From an uncultured Porphyromonas sp. (GTDB lineage Bacteria; Bacteroidota; Bacteroidia; Bacteroidales; Porphyromonadaceae), in assembly GCA_900538385.1 (NCBI GenBank), contig UWSO01000006.1:14869-78868 (forward strand): DNA of 64,000 nucleotides, given 5' to 3'. The notes under the pieces were generated by a model. The model was not told where the DNA came from. It was given only the letters and a program-made list of their open reading frames with translations, and made no database searches. Below are positions 17,559-26,001 of this stretch, piece by piece (the stretch's first letter is position 1; every line of letters begins with the position of its first letter). A program made the translations under genes and the position numbers.

Positions 17559-19007
17559 TTAGGTGGTCAAGGGTTTTCTACCCAGAGGAAGGTCAGCCAA
17601 GAGTGTCGTCAGGGGCGGCTCTACGAAGGCACGACGTGAAGCAACCACCAGCTCCCACTCCTCGGCAAACTGCTGCTGTGTGAGCATGTGGTTACGATGT
17701 CCCGAGCGATCCATACGATCGAGGAGGTACCCCACGGTCAGCAGGTCGGGATCGACGGCTAGGTTGTAGTGTAGCTCCTTGTCACGAGAGCTATAGACTA
17801 CCTCGATGATCAGCTCCTCCTCTAGTAGCTTAGTGATGATCTCACTAGTTTGATTGATCGGTAAGTGACAGGCTTCTGAGAGCGAGGGTATATCATGTGG
17901 CTCAGGCTCGGTGTGATCGAGGAAGCGCTGCACGATGTGAGCCATCACCAGAACCGTTAGGAAGTCTGAGTAGCGAGGTGAGACATTGGTCGCATCCTTG
18001 GCATAGGTGAAGTTCACCACATTCTGTATGGAGAAGCATAGCTTGGCACTAAAGAGTGTGATCGACCAGACCACTTGTAGCCATAAGAGCAAGAGCGGTA
18101 TAGCAGCAAATCCACCATAGATGGCATTGTACTTAGAGATCCATAAGATACCGCTCACATAGAGTGCTTGCAACACTTGAAAGGCACTACCAGCTATGGC
18201 TCCAGCGATGAACGCTGGGAGAAACTTGACACGGGTGTTGGGTAGCGCCATAAACATGCCCGCAAACATAAAGATGAGGATGACGTATGGAAGTAGGTTG
18301 AGCATAAACTCCCATACAGGCGTAAAGAAGATGTAGTCGTTGAACCAAGTGTTCTTTATTGTCGCCATCATCACGGTCAGTCCCGACGAGAGCGTCATCA
18401 GGATAGGCAGTAGCACGACCATCGTAATGTAGTCCGTCAGCTTACGTCCTATCGAACGTCCTCGAGGTGCTCCCCAGATAACGTTGAAGGTCTGCTCAAT
18501 CGTGTTCAAGAGCAAGAAGATAGTATAGAGAAACAGCACCAAACCGACCCCTAAGAAGAGCCCTCCCTGTACCTGTCCTAGATAGTTCTCCACGAAGCCC
18601 ATCATCGTGTCCAGTTCGTTCTGATGTCCTGGCATATAGGTCATCAGAAAGTCATAGATCGTGTCTTGGAAACCAAAGCCCTTGGCAAAGGCTACAATCA
18701 GTGCAAGCATCGGCACGACGGAAAGAAACGTCCTATAGGTCAGTGCAGAGGCATGGCGACTCAATCGCTGGTCCATATAGCCCTTGATAGCCATGTAGAG
18801 CGCCTTGAGCGTGTTGATATAGAGACGTCTGAAGCCACGCACCTCATCTGGCTGTATGTGCCACATGTCGCTCGTGAGGAAGCGCACCACCTTGTAGGCA
18901 CCCACCTTGAGCTTACGTATCCAGGAGGGTGGTTTGCGGGAGGTGTGCTCTACAGGAGTTTGCATAGAGCCTTCGTGCTTATGTATGGAGTCTGACTTGT
19001 GTGGCAT
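17559..19007 (-). CDS. YihY/BrkB-family membrane protein
   Basis: A 482-residue integral membrane protein with about six helices between residues 95 and 330 (for example LTYRTFLSVVPMLALIVAFAKG and LLWLQVVWSITLFSAKL), the YihY/BrkB core once misnamed ribonuclease BN. A soluble C-terminal extension of about 130 residues looks like a winged-helix region (SLSEACHLPINQTSEIITKL), as in other Bacteroidetes members. The role is probably transport or envelope-related; no substrate is established. It heads the run with the patatin and GH13 genes. Confidence 0.85.
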   Translation of the reverse strand: MPHKSDSIHKHEGSMQTPVEHTSRKPPSWIRKLKVGAYKVVRFLTSDMWHIQPDEVRGFRRLYINTLKALYMAIKGYMDQRLSRHASALTYRTFLSVVPMLALIVAFAKGFGFQDTIYDFLMTYMPGHQNELDTMMGFVENYLGQVQGGLFLGVGLVLFLYTIFLLLNTIEQTFNVIWGAPRGRSIGRKLTDYITMVVLLPILMTLSSGLTVMMATIKNTWFNDYIFFTPVWEFMLNLLPYVILIFMFAGMFMALPNTRVKFLPAFIAGAIAGSAFQVLQALYVSGILWISKYNAIYGGFAAIPLLLLWLQVVWSITLFSAKLCFSIQNVVNFTYAKDATNVSPRYSDFLTVLVMAHIVQRFLDHTEPEPHDIPSLSEACHLPINQTSEIITKLLEEELIIEVVYSSRDKELHYNLAVDPDLLTVGYLLDRMDRSGHRNHMLTQQQFAEEWELVVASRRAFVEPPLTTLLADLPLGRKPLTT

Positions 19008-19087
19008 ATATTATAGTATTAGGAGGATAGGGGAGAGGCACAATGCGTGTCACATCACCTTGTGACCATGAGACGAGTCACGGAGAG

Positions 19088-19479
19088 GACAGCAGGTCTA
19101 TAAGCCGGGTTCTGTGCCACTCACGAGGAGTGGCGCTTGTCATTTATCTACGACACCCGTTGCCGAGTGTCTCTAGCAATCTACCCTCCGACTAGGACGA
19201 GTAGCCCTCATAGCGTCGGTATACTTGATCTTGCAACCCATAGTGTGTACAGCCAGTGGGTCACCCACACCGCTGGTGAGCTCTTACCTCACCTTCTCAC
19301 CCTTACCTAGCGTGCCATAGGCACCTAGGCGGTCATTCTCTTCTACACGTCACCTACCCTTGCGGATAGCTCTCTGTTAGGGAGTATGGTACTCTGCGTT
19401 GCCCGGACTTTCCTCTCTCGCCTGCGGGTGGAGCCGAGGCTCTAACCCTCTTGCGACAGCGACAAGCCGACCTACTGTC
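19088..19479 (-). ncRNA. rnpB: RNase P RNA
   Basis: Catalytic RNA of ribonuclease P, which trims tRNA 5' leaders. Read on the minus strand it has the near-universal 5' core GAGAGGAAAGTCCGGGC and the 3' core ACAGAACCCGGCTTATAGACC. The ends GACAGTAGGTC and GACCTGCTGTC pair as helix P1, which fixes the boundaries to within a few bases. The length of about 392 is right for a bacterial type A RNA. Confidence 0.95.
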
Positions 19480-19524
19480 ATATCCATGATACGTCACCGA
19501 GAGGCTCGACAGCCTCCACGCATG

Positions 19525-19532
19525 CAAAGATA
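19525..19532 (-). promoter_or_regulatory. -7 box of rnpB
   Basis: Minus strand TATCTTTG fits TAnnTTTG about 46 bases before the predicted mature 5' end of RNase P RNA. A short 5' leader that is processed would explain the distance. Confidence 0.4.
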
Positions 19533-19627
19533 CAAAATGAAGCGATTAGCGTGACGCCCCCCCTCAATTCCGTAAATCTGGGATTGGGGTATACTTTATT
19601 CTATTCAGAGGTATCGTATGCACCTCG

Positions 19628-20536
19628 CTACACCTTGAGAAAAGCGACCGTGTAGTCATCTAGCTCCAGTAGACCCGCATCGAGCCAAGCGTGCATCTGC
19701 TGAGCAAAGGTCTCCGCATTAGAAGTGCTATCGATCAGCCGCTTTAGGACATCTTCGTAGAAGTCAAACTTCATCGCTCGAGCCAGTTGTACCCTATGGC
19801 TAGCAGAGCTATGCTCGGCTATCAGTGCTTCCAGTTCGTCCGCATACTCCGCCCATCTAGAGACTTGATACATCATGAGGACAAAGCAAGAGAGTGCATC
19901 ACTTGCAGCAAATAGCACACTGCTCTCCGTAAGCGCTAGACTTCCCTCGCTAAAGCCTGCGGGCGTCAACGGGTCCTTGCAGCTTATCAAGTGGGGCGGA
20001 TTGTCGAAGTCTGCGACACTCGTAAAGGAGTGCCATAGCTCACCGGTAGCTCTATTGTAGTGAAAGAGGGCACTATCTCCGTAGGCTATCCATCGGCACT
20101 TTTCATTATCACCGATCCAAGCCGCCACCAGCGTAGCACAAGACCCCTCACTGTAAAACTTATTCAGGAGCATCGCATCCCCCTCCTTTGCCATAGCCTC
20201 ACAGTCGTTGTAAAATGGCTGCCAGATCTGCTCCACCCAACTATCTAAAGCCTCATAGCCCATGAGCGGAGTCTGCTTGTCCAGCCGGCTCACAAGATAG
20301 TGAGACCACCTATCAGCATAGAGTCCACACCCGCCAGCACCATCAGATAGTGCTAGGCAGGAGGCATCTACATAGACGGAGTCCTCATTAGGAGTCTCTT
20401 CGCCAGGTTTAGCTATTGAGACCAGACGATAGTTAAGCTTAGTCATCTTAGTGGGCTGTGCAAGGGATGCTTTGCGTCGTGCTCGTCTACGTAGCCTTGT
20501 GCGCCTCTTACGTCTTATCTGTCTCTCTCTATTCAT
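19628..20536 (-). CDS. PP2C-family protein phosphatase
   Basis: A 302-residue metal-dependent Ser/Thr phosphatase. The metal-binding motifs are all visible: NEDSV near 49, LSDGAGGCG near 68, YGDSALF near 153, ASDALSCF, and the last Asp pair in DDYTV near the end. It should remove phosphates placed by the kinase encoded at the start of the same operon. Its start codon overlaps the stop of the DarT-VWA gene (ATGA, 20533-20536), which suggests translational coupling. The first 25 residues are extraordinarily rich in Arg and Lys, as in a nucleic-acid-binding tail. A second ATG at 20446 would remove this tail, so the start is not certain. It is the last gene of the four-gene operon. Confidence 0.85.
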   Translation of the reverse strand: MNRERQIRRKRRTRLRRRARRKASLAQPTKMTKLNYRLVSIAKPGEETPNEDSVYVDASCLALSDGAGGCGLYADRWSHYLVSRLDKQTPLMGYEALDSWVEQIWQPFYNDCEAMAKEGDAMLLNKFYSEGSCATLVAAWIGDNEKCRWIAYGDSALFHYNRATGELWHSFTSVADFDNPPHLISCKDPLTPAGFSEGSLALTESSVLFAASDALSCFVLMMYQVSRWAEYADELEALIAEHSSASHRVQLARAMKFDFYEDVLKRLIDSTSNAETFAQQMHAWLDAGLLELDDYTVAFLKV

Positions 20537-21996
20537 ATAGATTGCTGTACCAAGGCACTTGACAGCGTGCCTATCTTCATCATTTTCACCAGTTGCTCCA
20601 TACCTGCATTTACACCCATTGCACGATAGCGTATGTCTTGATCTCTATCGTGAAAGAGCATACGAATCTGCTCATTGTAGTTTAGAGGTAGCAAGCTAGA
20701 CATTTCAAAGAGTGACTCTCCATACCCATTGCCACGCATCTCTTCGATAGTCGCAGGGAATAGCACCGCCTCCATCTCTCCAGAGACAATATGGATGTTG
20801 AAGAGGAGCACATTGCCATCATTCGTAAACTTCGACTTCAGCTGATTGGCTAGCTGCTGCATCTCGTCACGAGAAGCTCCATTGTACTCGCCGTCCGTTA
20901 TATTGATGACAATAGGAGGATAGCAGTCCTGCGTCTGATGGCGAGAGAGCCAGTCGTCTAGCAGCCCCTCAGCATGCTTAAATGCCTTGTCCATATGCGT
21001 CCAGTGGCCATCATGACGAGCCTCCATCCACTGCTTCTTCTCGACTTCGATCTCCTTCACACCAGCTCTAGTCCGCACCTGCTCCTTGACCTTGATTTTC
21101 TTGTATTCATTAAATCGGATCTCCTCAGGAGTCACAAAGCCCCGACCAGCCAAGGCCCCATTCCAACCACTGTAAGCCTCCTCGCCATAGCCCACGACAG
21201 CTATGTCAAAGTAATGACGCGTCTCGCTAGCACGTACGCAACGCTCTACCAACTCATCAATCTGATTATTGACAATGCGAGCCACAGCCTCCGAGAGGGT
21301 CATACGCTCCCCGTTGAGGGTAGTAATGTTACGCATAGAGACGCTATGATCCACTAGGAATATAAAGGCAGAGGGGTGCTCACGTGTGATGCGAGCTGTG
21401 TAGGCATTCTTGCTCTGAAGCTGTGTAGGCTGTGAGGGGATTGGGATGCCAAAGTTAGAGATATTGGTGATGTACTGTAGCGGGATGAAGTTCTTCACCA
21501 ACACCTCTGCCTGATAGTATGGCTGCTCGTCAGCATCTAGATCGAAGTGCTTTCGTGCCTTGACCGACGTGAAGTGAATCTGCTTGAAGTTACTCAGATC
21601 TCCTCCACACTGCACCCCATTACTCGTAGCATTGCGATCAGCATATAGGCTATTCGTGTCATAGATTACCTCAGGGTCTATCTCCAGCACTACTGGGTTA
21701 GAGATACGTCCGTCATTCATTGCCACATACATCATCGGATGCTCCTTAGTAAAGCTCACACGCACATAGCGCTCCAGCCCACTACGCTGATCTAGTGACC
21801 AGGATAGGGAGCCAGGGCCACCACCTCCAGGCTTCGGGATCTGTATCCCTCGCTCCTCGCAGTCTTGCCATGAGTAGAGTCCCCCATGCTGTATGATCTG
21901 CTCTAGATTATCTCGATCTGTAAAGTGGTATAGCTTCGTAATGCCGTGGCTATCCAGCACCGCCTTAAATTCTTGCCAGTTTGCTCTCTTATTCAT
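20533..21996 (-). CDS. DarT-like (DUF4433) ADP-ribosyltransferase fused to a VWA domain
   Basis: A 487-residue two-domain protein. Residues about 15-180 match the DUF4433/DarT pattern: YHFTDRDNL (23-31), RVSFTKEHPMMY (79-90) in place of the DarT motif before PMLY, and YQAEVLV with Glu164, at the position of the DarT catalytic Glu. DarT enzymes add ADP-ribose from NAD+ to bases of single-stranded DNA. Residues about 208-420 form a von Willebrand A domain with an intact MIDAS start DHSVS (Asp216, Ser218, Ser220) and a later Asp in NITDGEYNG. The fusion implies a protein-binding or switch module that controls the transferase. There is no signal peptide. No macrodomain DarG partner is present in the window. 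It lies 21 bases after the DUF6939-like gene. The ADP-ribosylation target is inferred only. Confidence 0.8.
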   Translation of the reverse strand: MNKRANWQEFKAVLDSHGITKLYHFTDRDNLEQIIQHGGLYSWQDCEERGIQIPKPGGGGPGSLSWSLDQRSGLERYVRVSFTKEHPMMYVAMNDGRISNPVVLEIDPEVIYDTNSLYADRNATSNGVQCGGDLSNFKQIHFTSVKARKHFDLDADEQPYYQAEVLVKNFIPLQYITNISNFGIPIPSQPTQLQSKNAYTARITREHPSAFIFLVDHSVSMRNITTLNGERMTLSEAVARIVNNQIDELVERCVRASETRHYFDIAVVGYGEEAYSGWNGALAGRGFVTPEEIRFNEYKKIKVKEQVRTRAGVKEIEVEKKQWMEARHDGHWTHMDKAFKHAEGLLDDWLSRHQTQDCYPPIVINITDGEYNGASRDEMQQLANQLKSKFTNDGNVLLFNIHIVSGEMEAVLFPATIEEMRGNGYGESLFEMSSLLPLNYNEQIRMLFHDRDQDIRYRAMGVNAGMEQLVKMMKIGTLSSALVQQSI

Positions 21997-22017
21997 AGTC
22001 TCTTATATTCTTCTAGG

Positions 22018-22680
22018 TTATAGCTCCTCTCCAAAAAGTGTCGTCTGTATGATACCCCGCTCTCCATCGCTAGGCACTACCTGCTCTACAGATCTCTGAG
22101 AGACAGGCTCCTTCAGGCCGATAGCATCCTCGTAGGGGTAGAGTCCCTCAGCATAAGCCTTCACAAGGTAAGCATGCGAGAGCGGCTTCTTCGGGTCGTC
22201 CACATCGGTACTACTATTATAGTCTAGTAAGATGATTGTCTTGCCAGCACGATCAGCAGCCCGCAGGCGCTCTATGATCCATAGTACCTTATGCTCTAGT
22301 ACCCAGCGATAGGTCGGTAGGTAGATCTCACGCCGAGCTGTCATGTAGTCGAGTAGCTCCGAGCTGTTCAGCCCACGCTGATGCCCCCGTGGCGGCCCGA
22401 AGCGACGCACGCTCCGCTTCAGCCCCTTCATAGACTTCTTCTGGATCACCTCACGGTCTATGCCGACCGACTCAAAGACCTTGAGTCCCTGCCAAATTCC
22501 CTCTACCGAGGCACCCGTGGCAGGCGATGAGAAGGGTATCGGGATCCCCCCATGTGGATAAAACGGACTCAGCTTCACCAACGGCTCCTTCGCCTTGCTC
22601 GTTATGTCTACGATAATCGCCCCTGGGTACTCCTGCAGTAGCTTCTCCTGCTTCCTGCGCCTATTCGCTACAATAATCAT
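22018..22680 (-). CDS. DUF6939-like protein, possible partner enzyme of the DarT-like protein
   Basis: A 220-residue soluble protein that I recognise by sequence pattern as the DUF6939 kind: N-terminal MIIVANRR, then SPFYPHGGIPIPFS, SVEGIWQGLKVFE, KSMKGLKRSVRRFG and a late LSHAYLVKAY. The middle part (SVEGIWQGLKVFE and the following Lys/Arg-rich GLKRSVRRFG) resembles the SVEHAYQ and lysine-glycine-arginine blocks of NADAR domains, some of which remove ADP-ribose from guanine and act as antitoxins to DarT1. That link is my inference by eye. The gene sits between the kinase-LRR gene (18-base gap) and the DarT-VWA gene (21-base gap), so expression is tied to both. Confidence 0.65.
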   Translation of the reverse strand: MIIVANRRRKQEKLLQEYPGAIIVDITSKAKEPLVKLSPFYPHGGIPIPFSSPATGASVEGIWQGLKVFESVGIDREVIQKKSMKGLKRSVRRFGPPRGHQRGLNSSELLDYMTARREIYLPTYRWVLEHKVLWIIERLRAADRAGKTIILLDYNSSTDVDDPKKPLSHAYLVKAYAEGLYPYEDAIGLKEPVSQRSVEQVVPSDGERGIIQTTLFGEEL

Positions 22681-22698
22681 GTCACTGTAATCCGTTGG

Positions 22699-25359
22699 TT
22701 AACACTCCCAAAAGATTAGTCCCCCAAATCTATCTCTCATCTCCTCTCTAGTGGACTGATTTAGATTATCGCATCCATACAATGCTCCTCGTCCCATAGA
22801 GGTCACAGAGTCTGGAATAGTCAACGAGGTAAGACTAGAGCAACCATAAAATGCCATGTCTCCAATGGAGGTGACAGAGTCTGGAATAGTCAACGAGGTA
22901 AGACTATGACACTCACAGAATGCAAGATTTCCTATGGATGTAACAGAGTTGGGAATGCTATAAGAAGTTTGGCTGGAACAGTAGGCTATAAGTTGACTTT
23001 TATCAGCTGTAAAAAGGATATTATCCTTCACATAAAAGTGTGGAGATTGATTGTCTAACAGAATAGTTAGCCTTATAAATGGGTTAGGTCCAATCGTTGT
23101 TACCGAGTTGGGAATCGTCAGCGAGGTAAGGCTGGAGCAACCCTCAAATGCAATGTCTCCAATGGAGGTAACAGAGTTGGGAATCGTCAACGAGGTAAGA
23201 CTATGACACTCATTGAATGCATAATCTCCAATGGTGGTGACAGAGTCAGGAATCGTCAGTGTGGTGAGACTAGAGCAACTCGCAAATGCTCTGTCTCCAA
23301 TGGTGGTGACAGAGTCAGGAATCGTCAACGAGATAAGACTAGAACAATTCGCAAATGCACTGTAACCAATGGCCGTGACAGAGTTGGGAATCGTCAACGA
23401 GGTAAGACTCTCGCACCCACAGAACCTCCATTTTCCAATGGAGGAGACAGAGTCAGTAATCGTCAACGAGGTAAGACTCTTGCAATTATCGAATGCATAG
23501 TCTCCAATGGAGGTGACAGAGTCGGGAATTGTCAACGTGATAAGACTAGAGCAAGAGCTAAATGCACAGTCTCCAATGGAGGTGACAGAGTCGGGTATGC
23601 TATAAGAAGTTTGGGTAGAACAATAGGCTAAGAGTTGCTTCTTGTCAGCTGTAAAGAGTACATTGTCCTCCTCATAAAAGTATGGAGATTGATTATCCAA
23701 CTGAAGAGTTAGCCCTCCAAATGGATTAGCTCCAATCATCGTAAGAGAGTTGGGAATCGTCAACGATGTAAGATTAGAGCAACCAGCAAATGCGCTGTCT
23801 CCAATGGAGGTTACAGAGTCGGGAATCGTCAACGAGGTGAGATTTTCGCAATTCTCAAATGCACTGTCGCCAATGGAGGTGACAGATTCGGGAATCGTTA
23901 ACGAAGTAAGACTCGAGCATTTCTTAAATGCCCTATTTCCGATGGAGGTAACAGAGTTGGGAATCGTCAACGAGGTAAGACTGGAGCAGTCATAGAATGC
24001 CCCATCTCCAATGGAGGTGACAGAGTTGGGAATCGTCAACGAGGTAAGACTGGAGCAGTCATAGAATGCCCCATCTCCAATGGAGCTGACAGAGTTAGGA
24101 ATCGTCAACGAGGTAAGACGAGAGCAACCATAAAATGCACCGTCGCCAATGGAGGTGACAGAGTTGGGAATCGTCAACGAGGTAAGTTTCTGACATAAAT
24201 CGAATGTCTCATTACCAATGGAGGTGACAGAGTTGGGAATTGTTAATGAGGTAAGACCGTGGCACCAATAGAATGCACGATCACAGATGGTTGTGACAGT
24301 ATCTGGTATCGTATAGGAGACTAGATCTCTAGGGGCCCATAGTAGGCGCTTGCGGTCGGGACTGAACTTGACGCCATACTCGTCGGTGTAGGCTTCGGCG
24401 AGGTCTTCTTTCGTGACTTTGGTGGAGAGTGGCACGACGACGGGCTTCTCGGGGCGGGTTGTGGAGAAGAGCTGGAAGGAGGTGCTGGCGAGGCTTTGCT
24501 CTGCGTGCGCTAAGACGAAGAGCCCCACAAGTTTGCAGAGATCCTTGTCCCCGACAAGCTTCCAGATCGCTTGCATCACCTTGCTCTGTGCTAAGTCGCG
24601 GTAGTCGCTGGCACTGAAGAGGAGACGGTCGGGAGCTCCATACAGGTCGAGCAACTGCGAGTCCAAAGCGATGGCTCGTAGCGAGAGCGCAATGGAGGCT
24701 AGCGCAAAGTCATCGATCGTAGCGTCAAATAGCTCAGGGGTGCGAAGCGGATGACGAAACTCCTCCGTGCCTAGCGTTGGCGAACTTTCACCCTGCATAC
24801 TGGGTACAAACATCCCATCATAGTCAATCAGCGTGAGCGTACCCGTGTCGGAGACCATAATATTGTCGGGCTTCACATCGCCATGGGCAAAGGGCTGACT
24901 GCGCAGGTAAGCTGCTAGTCGGCAGAAGCGGTAGCAGAGCATCTCCATAGCGTACGAGTCCCGATAATGCTCACGAATGTACAGCTCCATCGTACTCCCC
25001 TCGACCCAATCCATCAGTAGTACAGGGAACTCCGACTCGCTACTCACACTGCTATCTACAAAGAGTTCACGCTCGTAGTAGCGCATCGAGGTGAGGTAGG
25101 TCGTGCCAGCCACCTCCAGCTCCTCCTCGATCTTGCGATAAGCCTCTGCTCGTCCCTCCTGCTCCTCGGTAAAGCATTTGAGCGCATAGAGCTGTCCCGT
25201 GCGAGTATCGCGCATCTTAAAGACCACGGCAAAGGCTCCGCTACTGCGGTACGGTTCACCATGCTCGTCCTGCACCACCTCTAGATGCTTCAACTGGTCT
25301 AGGTTTTCACTCGCATGCGTGATCGCACTGACATACTCCGACAATAATGGGTACTGCAT
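22699..25359 (-). CDS. Ser/Thr protein kinase fused to BspA-type leucine-rich repeats
   Basis: An 886-residue cytoplasmic protein. Residues about 30-300 form a eukaryote-like kinase with glycine loop SSGAFAVVF, ATP-binding Lys in YALKCF, catalytic loop FAHGDVKPDN, metal site IDYDG and a peptide-binding segment GTEEFRHP, so it should be active. Residues about 340-870 hold about 20 repeats of 23 residues with the pattern LTSLTIPNSVTSIGDGAF, the BspA (LRR_5) type. Two spacer units of the form SPYFYEEDNVLFTADK separate the repeats into three blocks. No signal peptide is present, so the LRR arm is intracellular and may sense a ligand or intruder. The 69-base DNA repeats are nearly identical. First gene of the four-gene operon, with a -7 box at 25464. 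Confidence 0.88.
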   Translation of the reverse strand: MQYPLLSEYVSAITHASENLDQLKHLEVVQDEHGEPYRSSGAFAVVFKMRDTRTGQLYALKCFTEEQEGRAEAYRKIEEELEVAGTTYLTSMRYYERELFVDSSVSSESEFPVLLMDWVEGSTMELYIREHYRDSYAMEMLCYRFCRLAAYLRSQPFAHGDVKPDNIMVSDTGTLTLIDYDGMFVPSMQGESSPTLGTEEFRHPLRTPELFDATIDDFALASIALSLRAIALDSQLLDLYGAPDRLLFSASDYRDLAQSKVMQAIWKLVGDKDLCKLVGLFVLAHAEQSLASTSFQLFSTTRPEKPVVVPLSTKVTKEDLAEAYTDEYGVKFSPDRKRLLWAPRDLVSYTIPDTVTTICDRAFYWCHGLTSLTIPNSVTSIGNETFDLCQKLTSLTIPNSVTSIGDGAFYGCSRLTSLTIPNSVSSIGDGAFYDCSSLTSLTIPNSVTSIGDGAFYDCSSLTSLTIPNSVTSIGNRAFKKCSSLTSLTIPESVTSIGDSAFENCENLTSLTIPDSVTSIGDSAFAGCSNLTSLTIPNSLTMIGANPFGGLTLQLDNQSPYFYEEDNVLFTADKKQLLAYCSTQTSYSIPDSVTSIGDCAFSSCSSLITLTIPDSVTSIGDYAFDNCKSLTSLTITDSVSSIGKWRFCGCESLTSLTIPNSVTAIGYSAFANCSSLISLTIPDSVTTIGDRAFASCSSLTTLTIPDSVTTIGDYAFNECHSLTSLTIPNSVTSIGDIAFEGCSSLTSLTIPNSVTTIGPNPFIRLTILLDNQSPHFYVKDNILFTADKSQLIAYCSSQTSYSIPNSVTSIGNLAFCECHSLTSLTIPDSVTSIGDMAFYGCSSLTSLTIPDSVTSMGRGALYGCDNLNQSTREEMRDRFGGLIFWEC
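23100..24270 (-). repeat. tandem 69-bp repeats within the kinase-LRR gene
   Basis: The LRR part is made of a 69-base unit whose central piece (GGAATCGTCAACGAGGTAAG on the plus strand, and small variants) recurs every 69 bases. Two neighbouring units (about 23,970-24,090) differ only at one or two bases. Such DNA can gain or lose units by recombination without breaking the frame. Confidence 0.9.
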
Positions 25360-25463
25360 CTCTTTAGATTATCTCTCTATGACACGTTCAACCGTTGCGC
25401 AAAGCGAAGGGGCTACATCCTGCTGAAACGCAATAGCAGTCGTCCCTCCCCGCCCTCGCCTCA

Positions 25464-25471
25464 CAAAGGTA
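25464..25471 (-). promoter_or_regulatory. -7 box of the kinase/DarT-VWA/PP2C operon
   Basis: Minus strand TACCTTTG, a full match to TAnnTTTG, 105 bases before the kinase start. No other gene start or promoter-like box is seen inside the operon, where gaps are 18, 21 and -4 bases, so a single transcript is likely. Confidence 0.5.
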
Positions 25472-25654
25472 ACACTATTAGACAATATAACTATCCAATA
25501 ATCCTCCCTTCCGCAAATCTCATTACAAGTCTGCTCAATCTGCCGACGGATAACAGGCTTGTAGGAGTGCACGTCCCAGATCGTTGTCCTCTCCTGAATA
25601 TAGTGCACGTTCCGATTCCTCTGATCGTTCTGATGACTCCGACACAATTCGATT

Positions 25655-25845
25655 CCTCGGAGGAATTTCCCAAATAGCTCCCGAGGGAATTTAAATTTCC
25701 TCGGGAGGAAAGAAAAATACTTCGGAAGAATCAAATGAAACTTCGGAAGAATCATCTGATAAGTCCGAAGAATTTTCCCATTCCTCCCTGGAAAATGAAA
25801 AATAGCTCCGTGGAAATTTGGAATTTCTCCACGAGGAGGTTTCGA
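25655..25845 (+). repeat. 21-bp-periodic intergenic element, copy B
   Basis: Core units TTCGGAAGAATCAAATGAAAC and the closing module ATAAGTCCGAAGAATTTTCCC, framed by AT-rich arms with palindromes (CTCCCGAGG ... CCTCGGGAGG on the left; TCCGTGGAAA ... TCTCCACGAGG on the right). The right end touches the promoter of the downstream T9SS-protein gene. The rest of the 25360-26001 gap holds the two promoters and nothing else that I recognise; short open frames here are not supported. Confidence 0.75.
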
Positions 25846-25855
25846 TAGAAAATAC

Positions 25856-25863
25856 TATATTTG
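25856..25863 (+). promoter_or_regulatory. -7 box of the Omp28-like gene
   Basis: TATATTTG matches TAnnTTTG, 139 bases before the start of the Omp28-like gene. It lies immediately downstream of repeat copy B, so that the repeat arm occupies the -33 region and could influence the promoter. Confidence 0.45.
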
Positions 25864-26001
25864 CCACCGTAATGATCTCTTGAGTGTACAAGCAGACGGG
25901 GAGAGGATCTTCTTCAGTTTCCTTATGTCTGCCTCTTAAGCTTCGCACAAGGGCATAACGATCCATTAGTGACATACAACAAACAGATTACATAATCTAT
26001 C

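Noticed and set aside
23203..23995. Long open frames opposite the LRR repeats
   Set aside because: They mirror the 69-base periodic coding strand. The amino-acid sequence is just the repeat read backwards.
22699..24300. Possible CRISPR array because of regular repeats
   Set aside because: The units are contiguous 69-base coding repeats without spacers, and no cas genes are present.
25369..25975. Minus-strand open frames between the kinase operon and the Omp28-like gene
   Set aside because: They span the promoter and repeat copy B and show no recognisable protein; the composition changes along the frame.
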